64,000 nucleotides of DNA from Endozoicomonas sp. Mp262 (GTDB lineage: Bacteria > Pseudomonadota > Gammaproteobacteria > Pseudomonadales > Endozoicomonadaceae), in contig NZ_CP092489.1 in the NCBI RefSeq assembly GCF_025643335.1, positions 4,474,501 to 4,538,500 of the forward strand. The letters run 5' to 3'. The position numbers were made by a program, and so were the translations under genes. This document shows positions 20,078-29,485 of the stretch, in pieces (position 1 is the stretch's first letter; each line of letters starts with the position of its first letter). The notes beneath the pieces were generated by a model, which made no database searches, was not told the origin of the DNA, and worked only from the letters and a program-made list of their open reading frames with translations.

Positions 20078-21955
20078 ATGAACAAGAACAGATTACTGCT
20101 GTTAACTCTATGTGCGGTGTTTGCCCAAAACACAATAGCGGGAACCGACAAGCTGGATCGGAATTATCCCGGACGAAAGCTGGAGTCAGGAGATCCACTG
20201 ACTTACCAGCAATGGTATCTATTAAACACGGGGCAAGATGCCTTTGCTAAAAACGGGGGTGTTCCAGGCATCGACCTGAACCTCTGGCAAACCCATAAAA
20301 AAGGTATTTACGGCAAAGGAGTGACCGTTGCCGTTGTAGACGACGGGTTAGCCATTCGCCACCCTGATCTGTCACCCAACATAAAGCAGGGTTCCTACAA
20401 CTTCCTGGATGGCAGCAGCGACCCTACCCCTGCCGATCCTAATTCTGCCCACGGCACCTCTGTATCTGGCATTATTGCCGCCTCCGGGTTTAATAATGAG
20501 GGTATCCGCGGCATCGCACCAAGAGCAGGACTGAAGGGCTTTAACTGGCTCAAGAGTCAAAGCCATCAAAACTGGTTGCTGAGCCACGGCCTGGATAACC
20601 GTTCCTCCGATGTGCGCATTTTTAACCAAAGTTATGGTTCATCCCCCATCAGCAGTGATCCTTATGATTCTGATGTTCCTTTTGATCCGGACAACGTGAT
20701 GAAAGTGGAACAAATGGATTATCAATACAAGGATATGTCCCTGAATGCATTCAAAGGCAAAGGGGCCCTTTTTGTAAAATCCGCCGGTAATGGTTATCAC
20801 AAATTTAGCGGGACCGTTCGGGGAATACGGTTTAATTTCTTACCTGCCGATTATGATTCCGACAATCCTAACGAAGGCTTACCCTGGCAGAACAGTAACT
20901 TTACCCACGATAATGCCAACTTCTGGAATATGACTGTCAGTGCCATTAATGCAGATGGCGTACGCTCTTCCTATTCCAGCGTGGGCAGCAGTGTTTACCT
21001 GACAGCTCCCGGAGGAGAGTACGGTGTTGACAAACCCGCTCATGTGACAACAGACCTGATGGGCTGCTACCGGGGTTACAACACCTACGAAAATGTATCC
21101 AATGGCCTCCACGGGGGAACTCCGGAAGCGCCTAACTGCAACTATAACGGTCGCATGAACGGAACCTCTTCCGCTGCACCTAACACCTCTGGTTCTGCCG
21201 CGCTGTTGATGTCCGCCTATCCAAAACTCTCCCAGCGGGATATACGTGGACTGTTGGCTACTACAGCCACCAAGGTTGACCCGGATTATGGCGATATCGA
21301 TATCACCTATACCACTAACGATGGCACAAAACGCACAGTTACCGGTCTGGAAGGCTGGTCCACCAACGCCGCAGGTTACGACTATAGCCCCGTCTATGGA
21401 TTTGGCCTGATTGATGTGGATCGTGCCATGAAAATGGCTAAAACCTGGCATAAACTACCCAAGCTTAAGATGACTGACTGGGCCATTCGCACTCCCCGGA
21501 TGCCTATTCCCGATGCAGGTAACCAGCCTGTAGCTGATTCTGTCTGGGTCAAGAAGGATCTTGTGGTTGAAGCCGTACAGGTTAAAGTGGACATTGACCA
21601 TGACCGTATCTCTGACCTGCTGATTGAACTGGTATCCCCTTCCGGAACCCGCAGCGTGTTAATGTCCCCAAGGAATGGCCTGGTGGGTCGCTCCCTCAAG
21701 GAATACTTGCAGGAAGAGCCAGGCGAACTGGAACGGGGCTATCGTGATCATTTAATGCTTAGTCATAAGTTCTTTGGTGAACAGGCCAGGGGAGACTGGC
21801 GCCTGGAAGTAACCGATACCAGCGGCGAAGACCAGACATGGGTGTTACAGGAATCCGATCACAGGGAAAGAATCCGTACCGTACCATTGAAGAACAACAG
21901 CAAGCCTGGCCTGATCAATCATTGGTCCCTGCGTGTGCTTGGTCATAAGCAATAA
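20078..21955 (+). CDS. Secreted subtilisin/kexin-like serine protease with P domain
   Basis: A 625-residue exported protease. A signal peptide (MNKNRLLLLTLCAVFAQNTIA) is followed by a kexin-type catalytic domain: Asp in VTVAVVDDGLAIRHPDL, His in NSAHGTSVSGIIAASG, Ser in RMNGTSSAAPNTSGSAALL. A proprotein-convertase P domain follows at about residues 490-600 (DHDRISDLLIELVSPSGTRS, ARGDWRLEVTDTSGED). There is no obvious large N-terminal propeptide. The organisation matches the Aeromonas sobria ASP protease, which also lacks a classical propeptide and uses a downstream-encoded chaperone; a small exported protein follows here after 21 bp. It probably cleaves after basic residues (family knowledge). 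Confidence 0.9.
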   Translation: MNKNRLLLLTLCAVFAQNTIAGTDKLDRNYPGRKLESGDPLTYQQWYLLNTGQDAFAKNGGVPGIDLNLWQTHKKGIYGKGVTVAVVDDGLAIRHPDLSPNIKQGSYNFLDGSSDPTPADPNSAHGTSVSGIIAASGFNNEGIRGIAPRAGLKGFNWLKSQSHQNWLLSHGLDNRSSDVRIFNQSYGSSPISSDPYDSDVPFDPDNVMKVEQMDYQYKDMSLNAFKGKGALFVKSAGNGYHKFSGTVRGIRFNFLPADYDSDNPNEGLPWQNSNFTHDNANFWNMTVSAINADGVRSSYSSVGSSVYLTAPGGEYGVDKPAHVTTDLMGCYRGYNTYENVSNGLHGGTPEAPNCNYNGRMNGTSSAAPNTSGSAALLMSAYPKLSQRDIRGLLATTATKVDPDYGDIDITYTTNDGTKRTVTGLEGWSTNAAGYDYSPVYGFGLIDVDRAMKMAKTWHKLPKLKMTDWAIRTPRMPIPDAGNQPVADSVWVKKDLVVEAVQVKVDIDHDRISDLLIELVSPSGTRSVLMSPRNGLVGRSLKEYLQEEPGELERGYRDHLMLSHKFFGEQARGDWRLEVTDTSGEDQTWVLQESDHRERIRTVPLKNNSKPGLINHWSLRVLGHKQ

Positions 21956-21976
21956 AGTTGATTCAATTAGAGGGAA

Positions 21977-22426
21977 ATGATGATGAAGTTTAAAGCTGCT
22001 TTTTTGGCATGCTCTCTGGCATGTGGGTCAGTGATGGCAGATTCTGGCTTACCCAATCCTGCCACCAACGGGCAGCCCGTGGTAATTAATGGTCAATCCT
22101 TCCACAAGGTAGTCCCCAAAAACGGGACTACCCTGTTCTTCGCCAGGCAAGCCCCTGATAAAGGCGTTTATGCTGGCGACAAACTGATGGATCCTGCCGG
22201 TATCAAGGACTATACGGCCACTGGTACCATTTTTATTCGAATTAGTGGTAATGATGCCCGACAACTGGCTAATAAGCATGGCCTGAAAATTATTCTTTCA
22301 ACCGATAGCATTACTTCTTTCCAGACAAAAGAAGGTACAGAGTTAACGGGCTTAATGAATCGGCTAAAAGAAGAAGGACGGCAGGCACAACTGGAGCTGG
22401 CTAATGAAACAGCAAGCCCCATGTAA
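21977..22426 (+). CDS. Exported small protein, probable external chaperone of the kexin-like protease
   Basis: A 149-residue protein with a signal peptide (FKAAFLACSLACGSVMA) and a mature part with a compact alpha/beta look (GTIFIRISGNDARQLANKHG). It starts 21 bp after the protease stop behind GAGGGAA, so the two are co-transcribed. In Aeromonas sobria the gene after the kexin-like protease (ORF2) encodes an exported chaperone of about this size that folds the protease and keeps it inactive until release. Synteny, size and export signal support the same role here; sequence similarity could not be tested. Confidence 0.65.
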   Translation: MMMKFKAAFLACSLACGSVMADSGLPNPATNGQPVVINGQSFHKVVPKNGTTLFFARQAPDKGVYAGDKLMDPAGIKDYTATGTIFIRISGNDARQLANKHGLKIILSTDSITSFQTKEGTELTGLMNRLKEEGRQAQLELANETASPM

Positions 22427-22440
22427 GGTGAAGGTGTCGT

Positions 22441-22490
22441 AAAAAAACAAACCCTCGTTCCCATGCTCTGCATGGGTCGGGGGTTTGTAA
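22441..22490 (-). terminator. Imperfect palindrome with T-run on the minus strand
   Basis: A hairpin of the CTCGTTCCCAnGC..GCnTGGG type with outer arms ACAAACCC / GGGTTTGT. Read on the minus strand it ends in a run of seven T, as an intrinsic terminator does. It lies between the protease chaperone and the PTS gene, both on the plus strand, so it may instead be a member of the CGTTCCCA repeat family seen at 32.7-35.2 kb. Confidence 0.4.
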
Positions 22491-22564
22491 CAACCGCGTG
22501 GAAACATCCGCTTTATTACCCTTTGGATAGTCTCTTCCTTACCACCCTTCCTTAGGGGCCATAG

Positions 22565-24451
22565 ATGAATATAAACGAACTCACACACCCCAAACTGATT
22601 GTTCTGGATCAGGGATTCAACCACCGTGATGAGGTGATTCACTGTCTTGCCAATAAACTGGAAGAGGCAGGAAAACTGGTAGATAAAAACCGGTTTGTTG
22701 AAGTAGTCATGCAGCGGGAACAGGAAGGTCCCACCGCCCTGGGTGAAAGCCTGGCAGTACCCCACGGTAAGAGTAATGGCGTCAAAGAAGCCGCTTTTGC
22801 TGTGGCACGCCTGAAAAATAACCTGGCCTGGGAAGGCGTCGATGGCCCGGAACCTGTCAATCTGGTTATTATGCTGGCCATTCCCCTGGCTGAACAGGGC
22901 ACAACCCATATTGAAATATTAACCGAACTTACCCGTGCCATTGCCGATGATGAACTACGCAATAAACTGATGGAAGCCAGCACACCTGAGCAGTTTCTGG
23001 CATTACTAACAGGCAATACATCGGGTAACAATACCCCTCAAGAACATCAACAAACTTCAGATAATGAAAAAGTCATCGTTGCGGTAACCGCCTGCCCTAC
23101 CGGTATCGCCCACACCTATATGGCGGCAGATTATCTGGAAAAAGCGGCAAAGAGAGTGGGTATAACCCTCTTTGTGGAAAAGCAGGGAGCAAAAGGCATT
23201 GAAACCCCCATTACAACAGAACAGCTTCATCGTGCTGATGCTGTTATTCTCGCTTCCGATGTGGCATTAAAAAACACAGAGCGATTTAATCACCTCCCTG
23301 TTTTAACGATAAGTGTCGCAGAACCTATTCGAAATGCAGATGCAGTGATTAAAAAGGCCCTGCAACTGCCCAAGTCTGCCCGACAAATAAAACATCCCAA
23401 AGACTCCAACGCTTCCCAAAGCCACAATAAAGAACAGGGCAGCATCAAACAGGCATTGCTAACCGGGGTATCCCACGCCATTCCATTTATTGCCGCTGGC
23501 GGTATCATGATTGCCACGGCCATCGCCTTTGCTCCCATGACAAGCCAGGGCCCGGACTTTTCACAGCACGCCATTCTCAAACTGGTTTCTGAAATTGGTG
23601 GGGCTGCCTTCGCAGTACTCTTACCAGTACTGGCGGGATACATTGCTTATGGTAAATCCGGCAAACCAGGCCTGGTGCCCGGTTTTATCGGCGGCTATCT
23701 GGCGGGCACCACAGGAGCCGGTTTTTTAGGGGCCATTCTCGCCGGATTGTTTGCAGGTCTTATCGTTAATGGCATCAAGAAACTGCCGGTCCCTCCATTA
23801 CTGCAACCATTAATGCCCATCATCATTATCCCGATTATATCCTCACTGATTATTGGCTCAGTGATGCTGGAGCTCATAGGAGTGCCCATAGCCAATATTA
23901 TGTCTTTTATGGGTCATTGGTTACGCTCTATGGGGGATGCCAATGCGCTTATGCTGGGCCTGATTCTTGGGGCAATGATTGCTTTTGACATGGGGGGGCC
24001 CATTAATAAAACCGCCTTCTTTTTTGGTGCAGCCATGATTCAGGAAGGCCATTATGCGGTTATGGGGGCGGTTGCCGCAGCCATCTGTGTACCTCCAATA
24101 AGCATGGGACTGGCGACTACTATCAGAAAAAAACTCTGGAGTGAACAGGAAAGGGAAGCAGGTACGGCAGCCATGGTCATGGGCATGATCGGGATTACAG
24201 AAGGCGCTATTCCCTTCGCAGTGGCTGACCCACTTAGGGTTATCCCCTCCATTGTCACAGGTTCATCCATTGCGGCCGGCATTGCCATGGTCTCCGGAGT
24301 GGGTAATCACGCTCCCCACGGTGGGCCTATAGTTCTCCCTGTGATTGATGAACGATTAATGTATATTGTTGCCATTATCACTGGTGTGCTTGTCAGCGCT
24401 GTTATGATTAATTTGCTGAAGTCCTATGGTCAATTAAAAACCAGACATTAA
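22565..24451 (+). CDS. PTS sugar permease EIIABC, fructose/mannosylglycerate type
   Basis: A 628-residue phosphotransferase permease with domains in the order EIIA-EIIB-EIIC. EIIA (1-150) carries the phospho-His in ESLAVPHGKSNGV. EIIB (about 170-265) carries the phospho-Cys in VTACPTGIAHTYMAADYLEK. EIIC (about 290-628) is a multi-pass membrane channel (AIPFIAAGGIMIATAIAFAP, GFIGGYLAGTTGAGFLGAIL). E. coli MngA, which imports mannosylglycerate, has this order; fructose permeases are closely related. No kinase, HPr or regulator gene lies nearby, so the substrate is not settled. A long perfect stem follows the gene. Confidence 0.88.
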   Translation: MNINELTHPKLIVLDQGFNHRDEVIHCLANKLEEAGKLVDKNRFVEVVMQREQEGPTALGESLAVPHGKSNGVKEAAFAVARLKNNLAWEGVDGPEPVNLVIMLAIPLAEQGTTHIEILTELTRAIADDELRNKLMEASTPEQFLALLTGNTSGNNTPQEHQQTSDNEKVIVAVTACPTGIAHTYMAADYLEKAAKRVGITLFVEKQGAKGIETPITTEQLHRADAVILASDVALKNTERFNHLPVLTISVAEPIRNADAVIKKALQLPKSARQIKHPKDSNASQSHNKEQGSIKQALLTGVSHAIPFIAAGGIMIATAIAFAPMTSQGPDFSQHAILKLVSEIGGAAFAVLLPVLAGYIAYGKSGKPGLVPGFIGGYLAGTTGAGFLGAILAGLFAGLIVNGIKKLPVPPLLQPLMPIIIIPIISSLIIGSVMLELIGVPIANIMSFMGHWLRSMGDANALMLGLILGAMIAFDMGGPINKTAFFFGAAMIQEGHYAVMGAVAAAICVPPISMGLATTIRKKLWSEQEREAGTAAMVMGMIGITEGAIPFAVADPLRVIPSIVTGSSIAAGIAMVSGVGNHAPHGGPIVLPVIDERLMYIVAIITGVLVSAVMINLLKSYGQLKTRH

Positions 24452-24486
24452 GTACCCAGCCTGATGAAATCCTATATTTCTGGCTG

Positions 24487-24529
24487 ATTGATGGTGACGA
24501 GTTAAAATGATTGATTCGTCACCATCAAT
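24487..24529. terminator. Bidirectional hairpin between convergent genes
   Basis: Perfect 14-bp arms (ATTGATGGTGACGA / TCGTCACCATCAAT) around a 15-base loop, lying between the PTS gene (plus) and the cyclase gene (minus). It is flanked by AT-rich sequence on both sides. Position between convergent genes suggests a shared terminator. Confidence 0.6.
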
Positions 24530-24548
24530 GATTAATTATTCAAAAATA

Positions 24549-25148
24549 TTAATGAACCATCGCTGCTGCCCTGACTGGACAACCTTCCCCTTTAAACTTG
24601 AGCGGGAAACAACTGAAAAAGAACTCTTTATCCAACAACGGTTTCAAACCGGTCAAGTTTTCTACAATAATTTTACTCTTGGCCAGTATCTGATGATGAA
24701 TTGAGAAGTCCGTTGATGTCACCGGGTCAACAGAAATCATATCCAAACCAATGCCTTTTAAATTGGAATCAGCAATCTTTTGGGCAGCTTCTCTATCCAA
24801 CACTGGAAAATCATTAAAATACTGGTCATTGTTCCAATATTGATCCCACCCCGTATAAAGCAATAAATAATCAATTCCCGTTAAATCCGTTGTAGCCACT
24901 TTATCCAAAGGCACACACTTTCCTTTTCCACAAAAGTCAGCCACCGAATAGTCCGCCAGGCCTTTTGCCCCCTGTATCATATGCATGGGGGTATCAAGAT
25001 GAGTACCAATATGTGTGGTAAATGTCAGGGACATTTCATGATAACCATCTTTTTCTACAGAAAAGGCCTCTTGTATACTCGGCTGGGGAGCTCCAGGGTA
25101 AACCAGTATATCGTTATTCAGTTCGTGGGTAAGATCAATAACTTGCAC
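24549..25148 (-). CDS. Cyclase-family (kynurenine formamidase-like) metal hydrolase
   Basis: A 199-residue member of the cyclase family, which includes arylformamidase and related zinc or manganese amide hydrolases. The metal-binding hallmark HxGTHxDxPxH is present as HIGTHLDTPMH, preceded by the family N-terminus VIDLTHELNNDILVYPGAP. The start is a GTG at 25148 with GGAGG seven bases upstream. It stands alone, convergent to the PTS gene. The substrate is unknown; no other kynurenine-pathway genes are in the window. Confidence 0.85.
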   Translation of the reverse strand: MQVIDLTHELNNDILVYPGAPQPSIQEAFSVEKDGYHEMSLTFTTHIGTHLDTPMHMIQGAKGLADYSVADFCGKGKCVPLDKVATTDLTGIDYLLLYTGWDQYWNNDQYFNDFPVLDREAAQKIADSNLKGIGLDMISVDPVTSTDFSIHHQILAKSKIIVENLTGLKPLLDKEFFFSCFPLKFKGEGCPVRAAAMVH

Positions 25149-25478
25149 GTGACAACCTCCTATTTAAAAAAACATCAAACAGGTACTTATTACTATTTAG
25201 GTAAAACAGCTTTTACAAGCTGTTTAAAAAATAATATTTTCTACATATCTATGAAATAAATTACGCATATTCTAACCACCGTAATAAACATAGCTATCTG
25301 AATAGCCCTGCTTCTAAAGTTCAGGGCAATACCTGATAACTATTTACGTTTGATCAAGAATCCAGCGGCTCGTGAAGTGTTTTTCCGTCAGGCAAACTGG
25401 CGCAATAGGCCTCAACATAGACAGGTATTCTGACTACCAGTACAGTGGCGTAGTTAGAAAACGTAGACGAGATTATAC

Positions 25479-25512
25479 TACCACCCGCAAGGCAGGTGGT
25501 ATGGTTTTTTTT
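25479..25512 (+). terminator. Intrinsic-terminator-like hairpin
   Basis: Arms TACCACC / GGTGGTA with a nine-base loop, followed by TGG and a run of eight T. It is the only clear structure in the otherwise empty stretch 25149-25580 downstream of dppF. The T run is on the plus strand, where no nearby gene ends, so it could also be the hairpin end of a lost IS200/IS605-type element. Confidence 0.4.
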
Positions 25513-25580
25513 GTTATCAGTCGTTTAATTATGTATTAATTTGAAATAGCTCGAATCAAATCACTTAATCCAGCCCAAGG

Positions 25581-26543
25581 TTAGTGAAGGATGCCTGCCG
25601 CCTGGTAACAAGCAACAAAATGCCCTTCACGTACTTCTGCTAAATCCAGATCAGTGCCCGTACACTGTTCTGTCGCATATCGACACCGCTTGGCAAAACG
25701 ACACCCCGGGGCAGGATCAACAGGTGACGTAATTTCTCCCTCCAGCACTTCCCGCTCCATCAGATGATCCAGGTTGGTCGTGGGAATAGCTGACAACAAA
25801 GCCCTGGTATAAGGGTGACTGGGTTTCTCAAACAAATCACGGGCAGATGCTTTCTCAACCAGTTGCCCCAGGTACATGACCGCAATATCATCTGAAAAAT
25901 GCCTGACTACTGACAAGTCATGGGTGATAAAAATATAGGTCAGCCCCAGTTTATCCTGTAGATCCTGCATCAGGTTTAACACCTGCGCCTGAATAGATAC
26001 ATCCAGGGCAGAAACCGGTTCATCACAAATAATAAACTTTGGGTTTAATGCCAGCGCCCGAGCAATACCAATACGTTGACGTCTGCCTCCATCCAGCTCA
26101 TGAGGGTAAGTATTAATCAGACGTTTGCTAAGTCCCACTAACTCCATCAACTCTTCAACCCGTTCAGCCAACTCGACCTTATTTTGTACCATCTTATGAA
26201 TAATCAGTGGTTCACCAATAATCTCACTGGCTGTCATTCGGGGATTAAGGGAAGCAAAGGGATCCTGAAAGATTATCTGCATCTCTTCCCGTAGCTTGCG
26301 CATCCGCTTCTTATTAAACTGTCTGATGTCCTGACCTTCAAACAAAATATCGCCACTGGTAGCCTCCAGCAAACGTAAAATCACCCGTCCCGTAGTCGAT
26401 TTACCACAGCCGGATTCCCCAACGATCCCCAGCGTTTTTCCTTTCTCCAGTTGAAATGTCACCCCATCAACAGCATGCAACATACCTTTAGGGGTTTTAA
26501 AATGCTTTTTCAGATTTCTAACTTCCAATATGACATTGGACAT
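25581..26543 (-). CDS. dppF: Peptide ABC transporter ATP-binding protein DppF
   Basis: One of two ATPases powering a peptide (Dpp/Opp-type) importer. Walker A is [15 protein letters not shown], the signature is [20 protein letters not shown], Walker B is [14 protein letters not shown] and the H-loop is [12 protein letters not shown]. The C-terminal extension carries the cysteine cluster [14 protein letters not shown] typical of peptide-transporter ATPases. The start at 26543 (MSNVILEV) lies one base after the dppD stop, giving 320 residues; the longer frame from 26609 overlaps dppD and is not likely. Confidence 0.93.
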   Translation of the reverse strand: MSNVILEVRNLKKHFKTPKGMLHAVDGVTFQLEKGKTLGIVGESGCGKSTTGRVILRLLEATSGDILFEGQDIRQFNKKRMRKLREEMQIIFQDPFASLNPRMTASEIIGEPLIIHKMVQNKVELAERVEELMELVGLSKRLINTYPHELDGGRRQRIGIARALALNPKFIICDEPVSALDVSIQAQVLNLMQDLQDKLGLTYIFITHDLSVVRHFSDDIAVMYLGQLVEKASARDLFEKPSHPYTRALLSAIPTTNLDHLMEREVLEGEITSPVDPAPGCRFAKRCRYATEQCTGTDLDLAEVREGHFVACYQAAGILH

Positions 26544-26544
26544 A

Positions 26545-27549
26545 TTACTGCACCTCCATTGCCATTGACATTTCTGTAACCCGTTGTGACATATGACACT
26601 TGACCGCATGCCCTGCCTCAGTAATCACTGCATGAGGTTGAGCCGTAGCACAGGTTGCCACTGCTTCTGGACAGCGGGGGTGGAATTTACAGCCTGATGG
26701 CAGATGGGTGGGATCAGGCATTAACCCTTTAATAGGATTTAATCGATCGGCGCTACTCTTAAGATCAGGGATTGAGCCAAACAGACCTTTCGTATAAGGA
26801 TGCCGGGTATTTTGATAAACGTCACGAATATTGCCACTCTCAACCACTTCCCCAGCGTACATAATCGCTACCTTGTCACAAACCTGGGCTACTACACCCA
26901 GATCATGAGTAATGAGAAGCATGGCAGTGTTGTATTTACTTTTCAGCTCTTTCATCAAGTCCAGCACCTGAGCCTGAATGGTGACATCAAGAGCCGTGGT
27001 GGGTTCATCTGCAATTAACAAATCAGGACTACAGGCCAGGGCAATAGCAATGACTACCCGCTGCTTCATACCGCCTGAGAACTGATGGGGATAGTCCCCT
27101 GCCCGTTCGCCCGGGATTCCCACCAGCTCAAGCATTTCCCTGGCCTTAGACTCAGACTCTTCCCGGGAAACATCGTCATGAATCAAAATAACTTCAGCAA
27201 TCTGCTCCCCAACGGTCATCACCGGATTTAAAGATGTCATAGGGTCCTGAAAGATCATGGAAATCTTATTGCCACGAATCTGTCGCATTTCATCTTCTGA
27301 AAGTTGTAATAAATCCTTGCCCTCAAAAACAACCCGACCGTTGATAATTTCACCCGGAGGATTTGGTACCAACCCCATAATACCCAATGCTGCGGTGGTT
27401 TTTCCCGCACCGGTCTCACCAATCAATCCTAGTGTTTCACCTTTTGCCAGGGTGAAATTCAACCCGGTTACGGCTTTAACAATGTCTCCATCGGCTTTAT
27501 AAATGATGCTTAGGTCTTCAACCGATAATAATTCGTTATTCATTGTCAT
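26545..27549 (-). CDS. dppD: Peptide ABC transporter ATP-binding protein DppD
   Basis: The second ATPase of the importer. Walker [17 protein letters not shown], signature [19 protein letters not shown], Walker [15 protein letters not shown] and switch His in [13 protein letters not shown] are all present. The C-terminal cysteine cluster reads [21 protein letters not shown] precedes two possible ATGs (27549 and 27543). It is 12 bp downstream of dppC and adjacent to dppF, consistent with a dppABCDF operon on the minus strand. Confidence 0.93.
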   Translation of the reverse strand: MTMNNELLSVEDLSIIYKADGDIVKAVTGLNFTLAKGETLGLIGETGAGKTTAALGIMGLVPNPPGEIINGRVVFEGKDLLQLSEDEMRQIRGNKISMIFQDPMTSLNPVMTVGEQIAEVILIHDDVSREESESKAREMLELVGIPGERAGDYPHQFSGGMKQRVVIAIALACSPDLLIADEPTTALDVTIQAQVLDLMKELKSKYNTAMLLITHDLGVVAQVCDKVAIMYAGEVVESGNIRDVYQNTRHPYTKGLFGSIPDLKSSADRLNPIKGLMPDPTHLPSGCKFHPRCPEAVATCATAQPHAVITEAGHAVKCHMSQRVTEMSMAMEVQ

Positions 27550-27561
27550 TTTTCCTCCCTG

Positions 27562-28476
27562 TTAATGCTTCAATCTTGGATCCAGTGCATCACGCAGGCC
27601 ATCCCCCAACAAGTTCAAGGCGAGAATGGTGATCATAATGGCCAAACCGGGGAATGTTGTGACATGCCACGCATGACGGAGATATTGACGACCACCGGCA
27701 AGCATTGCTCCCCATTCAGGATCGGGAGGCTGGACACCCAAACCGATAAAGCTAAGACCAGCCGTCGCCAGAATTGCACCAGCAACACCCAGCGCACCCT
27801 GCACAATAACCGGAGCCAGGCAATTTGGAACAATATGACAAAAAATAATCCGGGCATCGCTGGCACCAATGGCCCTGGCTGCTTCAATAAACTCCTGATC
27901 CCTTAAAGACAGAACCGAAGCCCTGACAACCCTGGCATAACTGGGAATAGAGGACACTGCAATAGCTAACATCAGGTTCATCAGGTTGGCACCCAATGCA
28001 GAAACAATGGCTATTGCCAGCAAAATACTGGGAACCGCCAGAAAAATATCCATGATTCGCATGATGATATTATCAAAACGACCACCGTAATAACCGGCAA
28101 CAGCACCCAGCGCGCCCCCCAGGATAATGGAAATACCCACAGAAAAAATGCCCACCAACAAGGACACCCGGGCACCATGGATCATCCGGGCAAAAATATC
28201 ACGGCCAAACTCATCTGTGCCTAACCAGTACTGGGCGCTGGGTCCCTGCAATCGATCCTGCAAGTTCTGGGCAATAACCACCGTGTCATAATCAGCTATA
28301 TAGTCTGCAAAGATAGCCACAAAGACTACAATAGAAAGAATAAACAGCCCCAACATGGCCATCTTATTCTTTTTCAGGTGATACCAGACTTCCATCCACT
28401 GACTTCTTTTTTTCGGCGCGGCTCTCACCACACCCTGCTCATCCCGGCAGTTTTCTAATGTCAGATTCTCAGACAT
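27562..28476 (-). CDS. dppC: Peptide ABC transporter permease DppC
   Basis: An inner-membrane permease with an N-terminal membrane helix (MAMLGLFILSIVVFVAIFAD), a periplasmic loop (WLGTDEFGRDIFARMIHGAR, the DppC hallmark), and five further helices. The EAA loop that docks the ATPases is EAARAIGASDARIIFCHIVP. The start at 28476 (MSENLTLEN) avoids the overlap with dppB that the longer frame to 28539 would create, and gives 304 residues. A weak AGGG lies upstream. It pairs with DppB. Confidence 0.92.
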   Translation of the reverse strand: MSENLTLENCRDEQGVVRAAPKKRSQWMEVWYHLKKNKMAMLGLFILSIVVFVAIFADYIADYDTVVIAQNLQDRLQGPSAQYWLGTDEFGRDIFARMIHGARVSLLVGIFSVGISIILGGALGAVAGYYGGRFDNIIMRIMDIFLAVPSILLAIAIVSALGANLMNLMLAIAVSSIPSYARVVRASVLSLRDQEFIEAARAIGASDARIIFCHIVPNCLAPVIVQGALGVAGAILATAGLSFIGLGVQPPDPEWGAMLAGGRQYLRHAWHVTTFPGLAIMITILALNLLGDGLRDALDPRLKH

Positions 28477-28486
28477 AACAGCGGCC

Positions 28487-29413
28487 CTACTTATATTGAG
28501 ACTTGATACGTGGATCGACAAAACCATAAAGAATGTCAACCATCAGGTTTACAAGGCTGAAGGTTGTAGCAAGAAAGACCACTGTACCCAAAACAGTAGG
28601 AGTATCCTTCTGCCGGATGGCATCCACCATCATTCTTCCAACACCGGGCCATGAATACACCGTTTCGGTCAACACGGCGCCCCCCAGCAGATAACCAAAC
28701 TGCAGGCCGACTACGGTAATAATCGGAATCATCGCGTTTTTCAGGGCATGACGGTTGATGACCACGCTCTCTGAAACACCCTTGGCCCGAGCAGTCCGGA
28801 TATAATCCTGGCGAACCACTTCCAGCATAGAAGAGCGAGTCATGCGGGTAATAATGGCAGCAGATCCCGTACCCAGAGTAATGGCTGGCAAAATCAGCGA
28901 ACTCCAGCTGGAGTAACCCCCAGAAGGCAGCCAGCCCAGACCCACAGAAAAGGTCAGTATCAACATAAGGCCAAGCCAAAAATTCGGCATTGAGACCCCC
29001 AGCAAGGCAATGACCATGGAGGAACTATCAATCAGGGAATACTGTCGGGTGGCTGAGATAATGCCCACGGGTATGCCTATTAACACGGCGATAAGCACCC
29101 CCAGCCCTGCCAGGATTAAAGTATTGGGAAAGCGGGAAAAGATTTCGCCAGCCACCTCCCTACCCGTAGCGTAAGATCGGCCAAAATCGCCGATCATGGC
29201 ATTACCCACAAACCGAACATAGCGGATGATAAAAGGATCATTCAACCCCATTTCTTCCCTAAGGTCTTCAACCGCTTCTACTGGTGCATTTTCACCAAGA
29301 ATCAACTGAGCCGGATCACCGGGGGTAAACGACAAAATAGCAAATACCAGTAAAGATACCCCCATCAGCACTGGTATCAGAAAGGCCAGCCTTTTGAGTA
29401 TGAATTTATACAT
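28487..29413 (-). CDS. dppB: Peptide ABC transporter permease DppB
   Basis: A 308-residue inner-membrane permease. The N-terminus is the usual MYKFILKRLAFLIPVLMGVS, followed by FTPGDPAQLILGENAP. Six membrane segments are visible, and the EAA loop reads YIRTARAKGVSESVVINRHA. The C-terminus DILYGFVDPRIK is typical. The start has AGGTGA upstream. It lies 72 bp downstream of dppA and 10 bp before dppC in the same operon. Confidence 0.94.
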   Translation of the reverse strand: MYKFILKRLAFLIPVLMGVSLLVFAILSFTPGDPAQLILGENAPVEAVEDLREEMGLNDPFIIRYVRFVGNAMIGDFGRSYATGREVAGEIFSRFPNTLILAGLGVLIAVLIGIPVGIISATRQYSLIDSSSMVIALLGVSMPNFWLGLMLILTFSVGLGWLPSGGYSSWSSLILPAITLGTGSAAIITRMTRSSMLEVVRQDYIRTARAKGVSESVVINRHALKNAMIPIITVVGLQFGYLLGGAVLTETVYSWPGVGRMMVDAIRQKDTPTVLGTVVFLATTFSLVNLMVDILYGFVDPRIKSQYK

Positions 29414-29485
29414 ATTTCACCTGAACAGGATAAAAAATGTCTTTCAAGGCCTGTTACAGGCCTTGAAAATCAGCACTGTAAAGTA

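Noticed and set aside
19903-20250. Plus-strand frame overlapping the start of the protease gene
   Set aside because: Wrong frame for the signal peptide and catalytic domain; no family.
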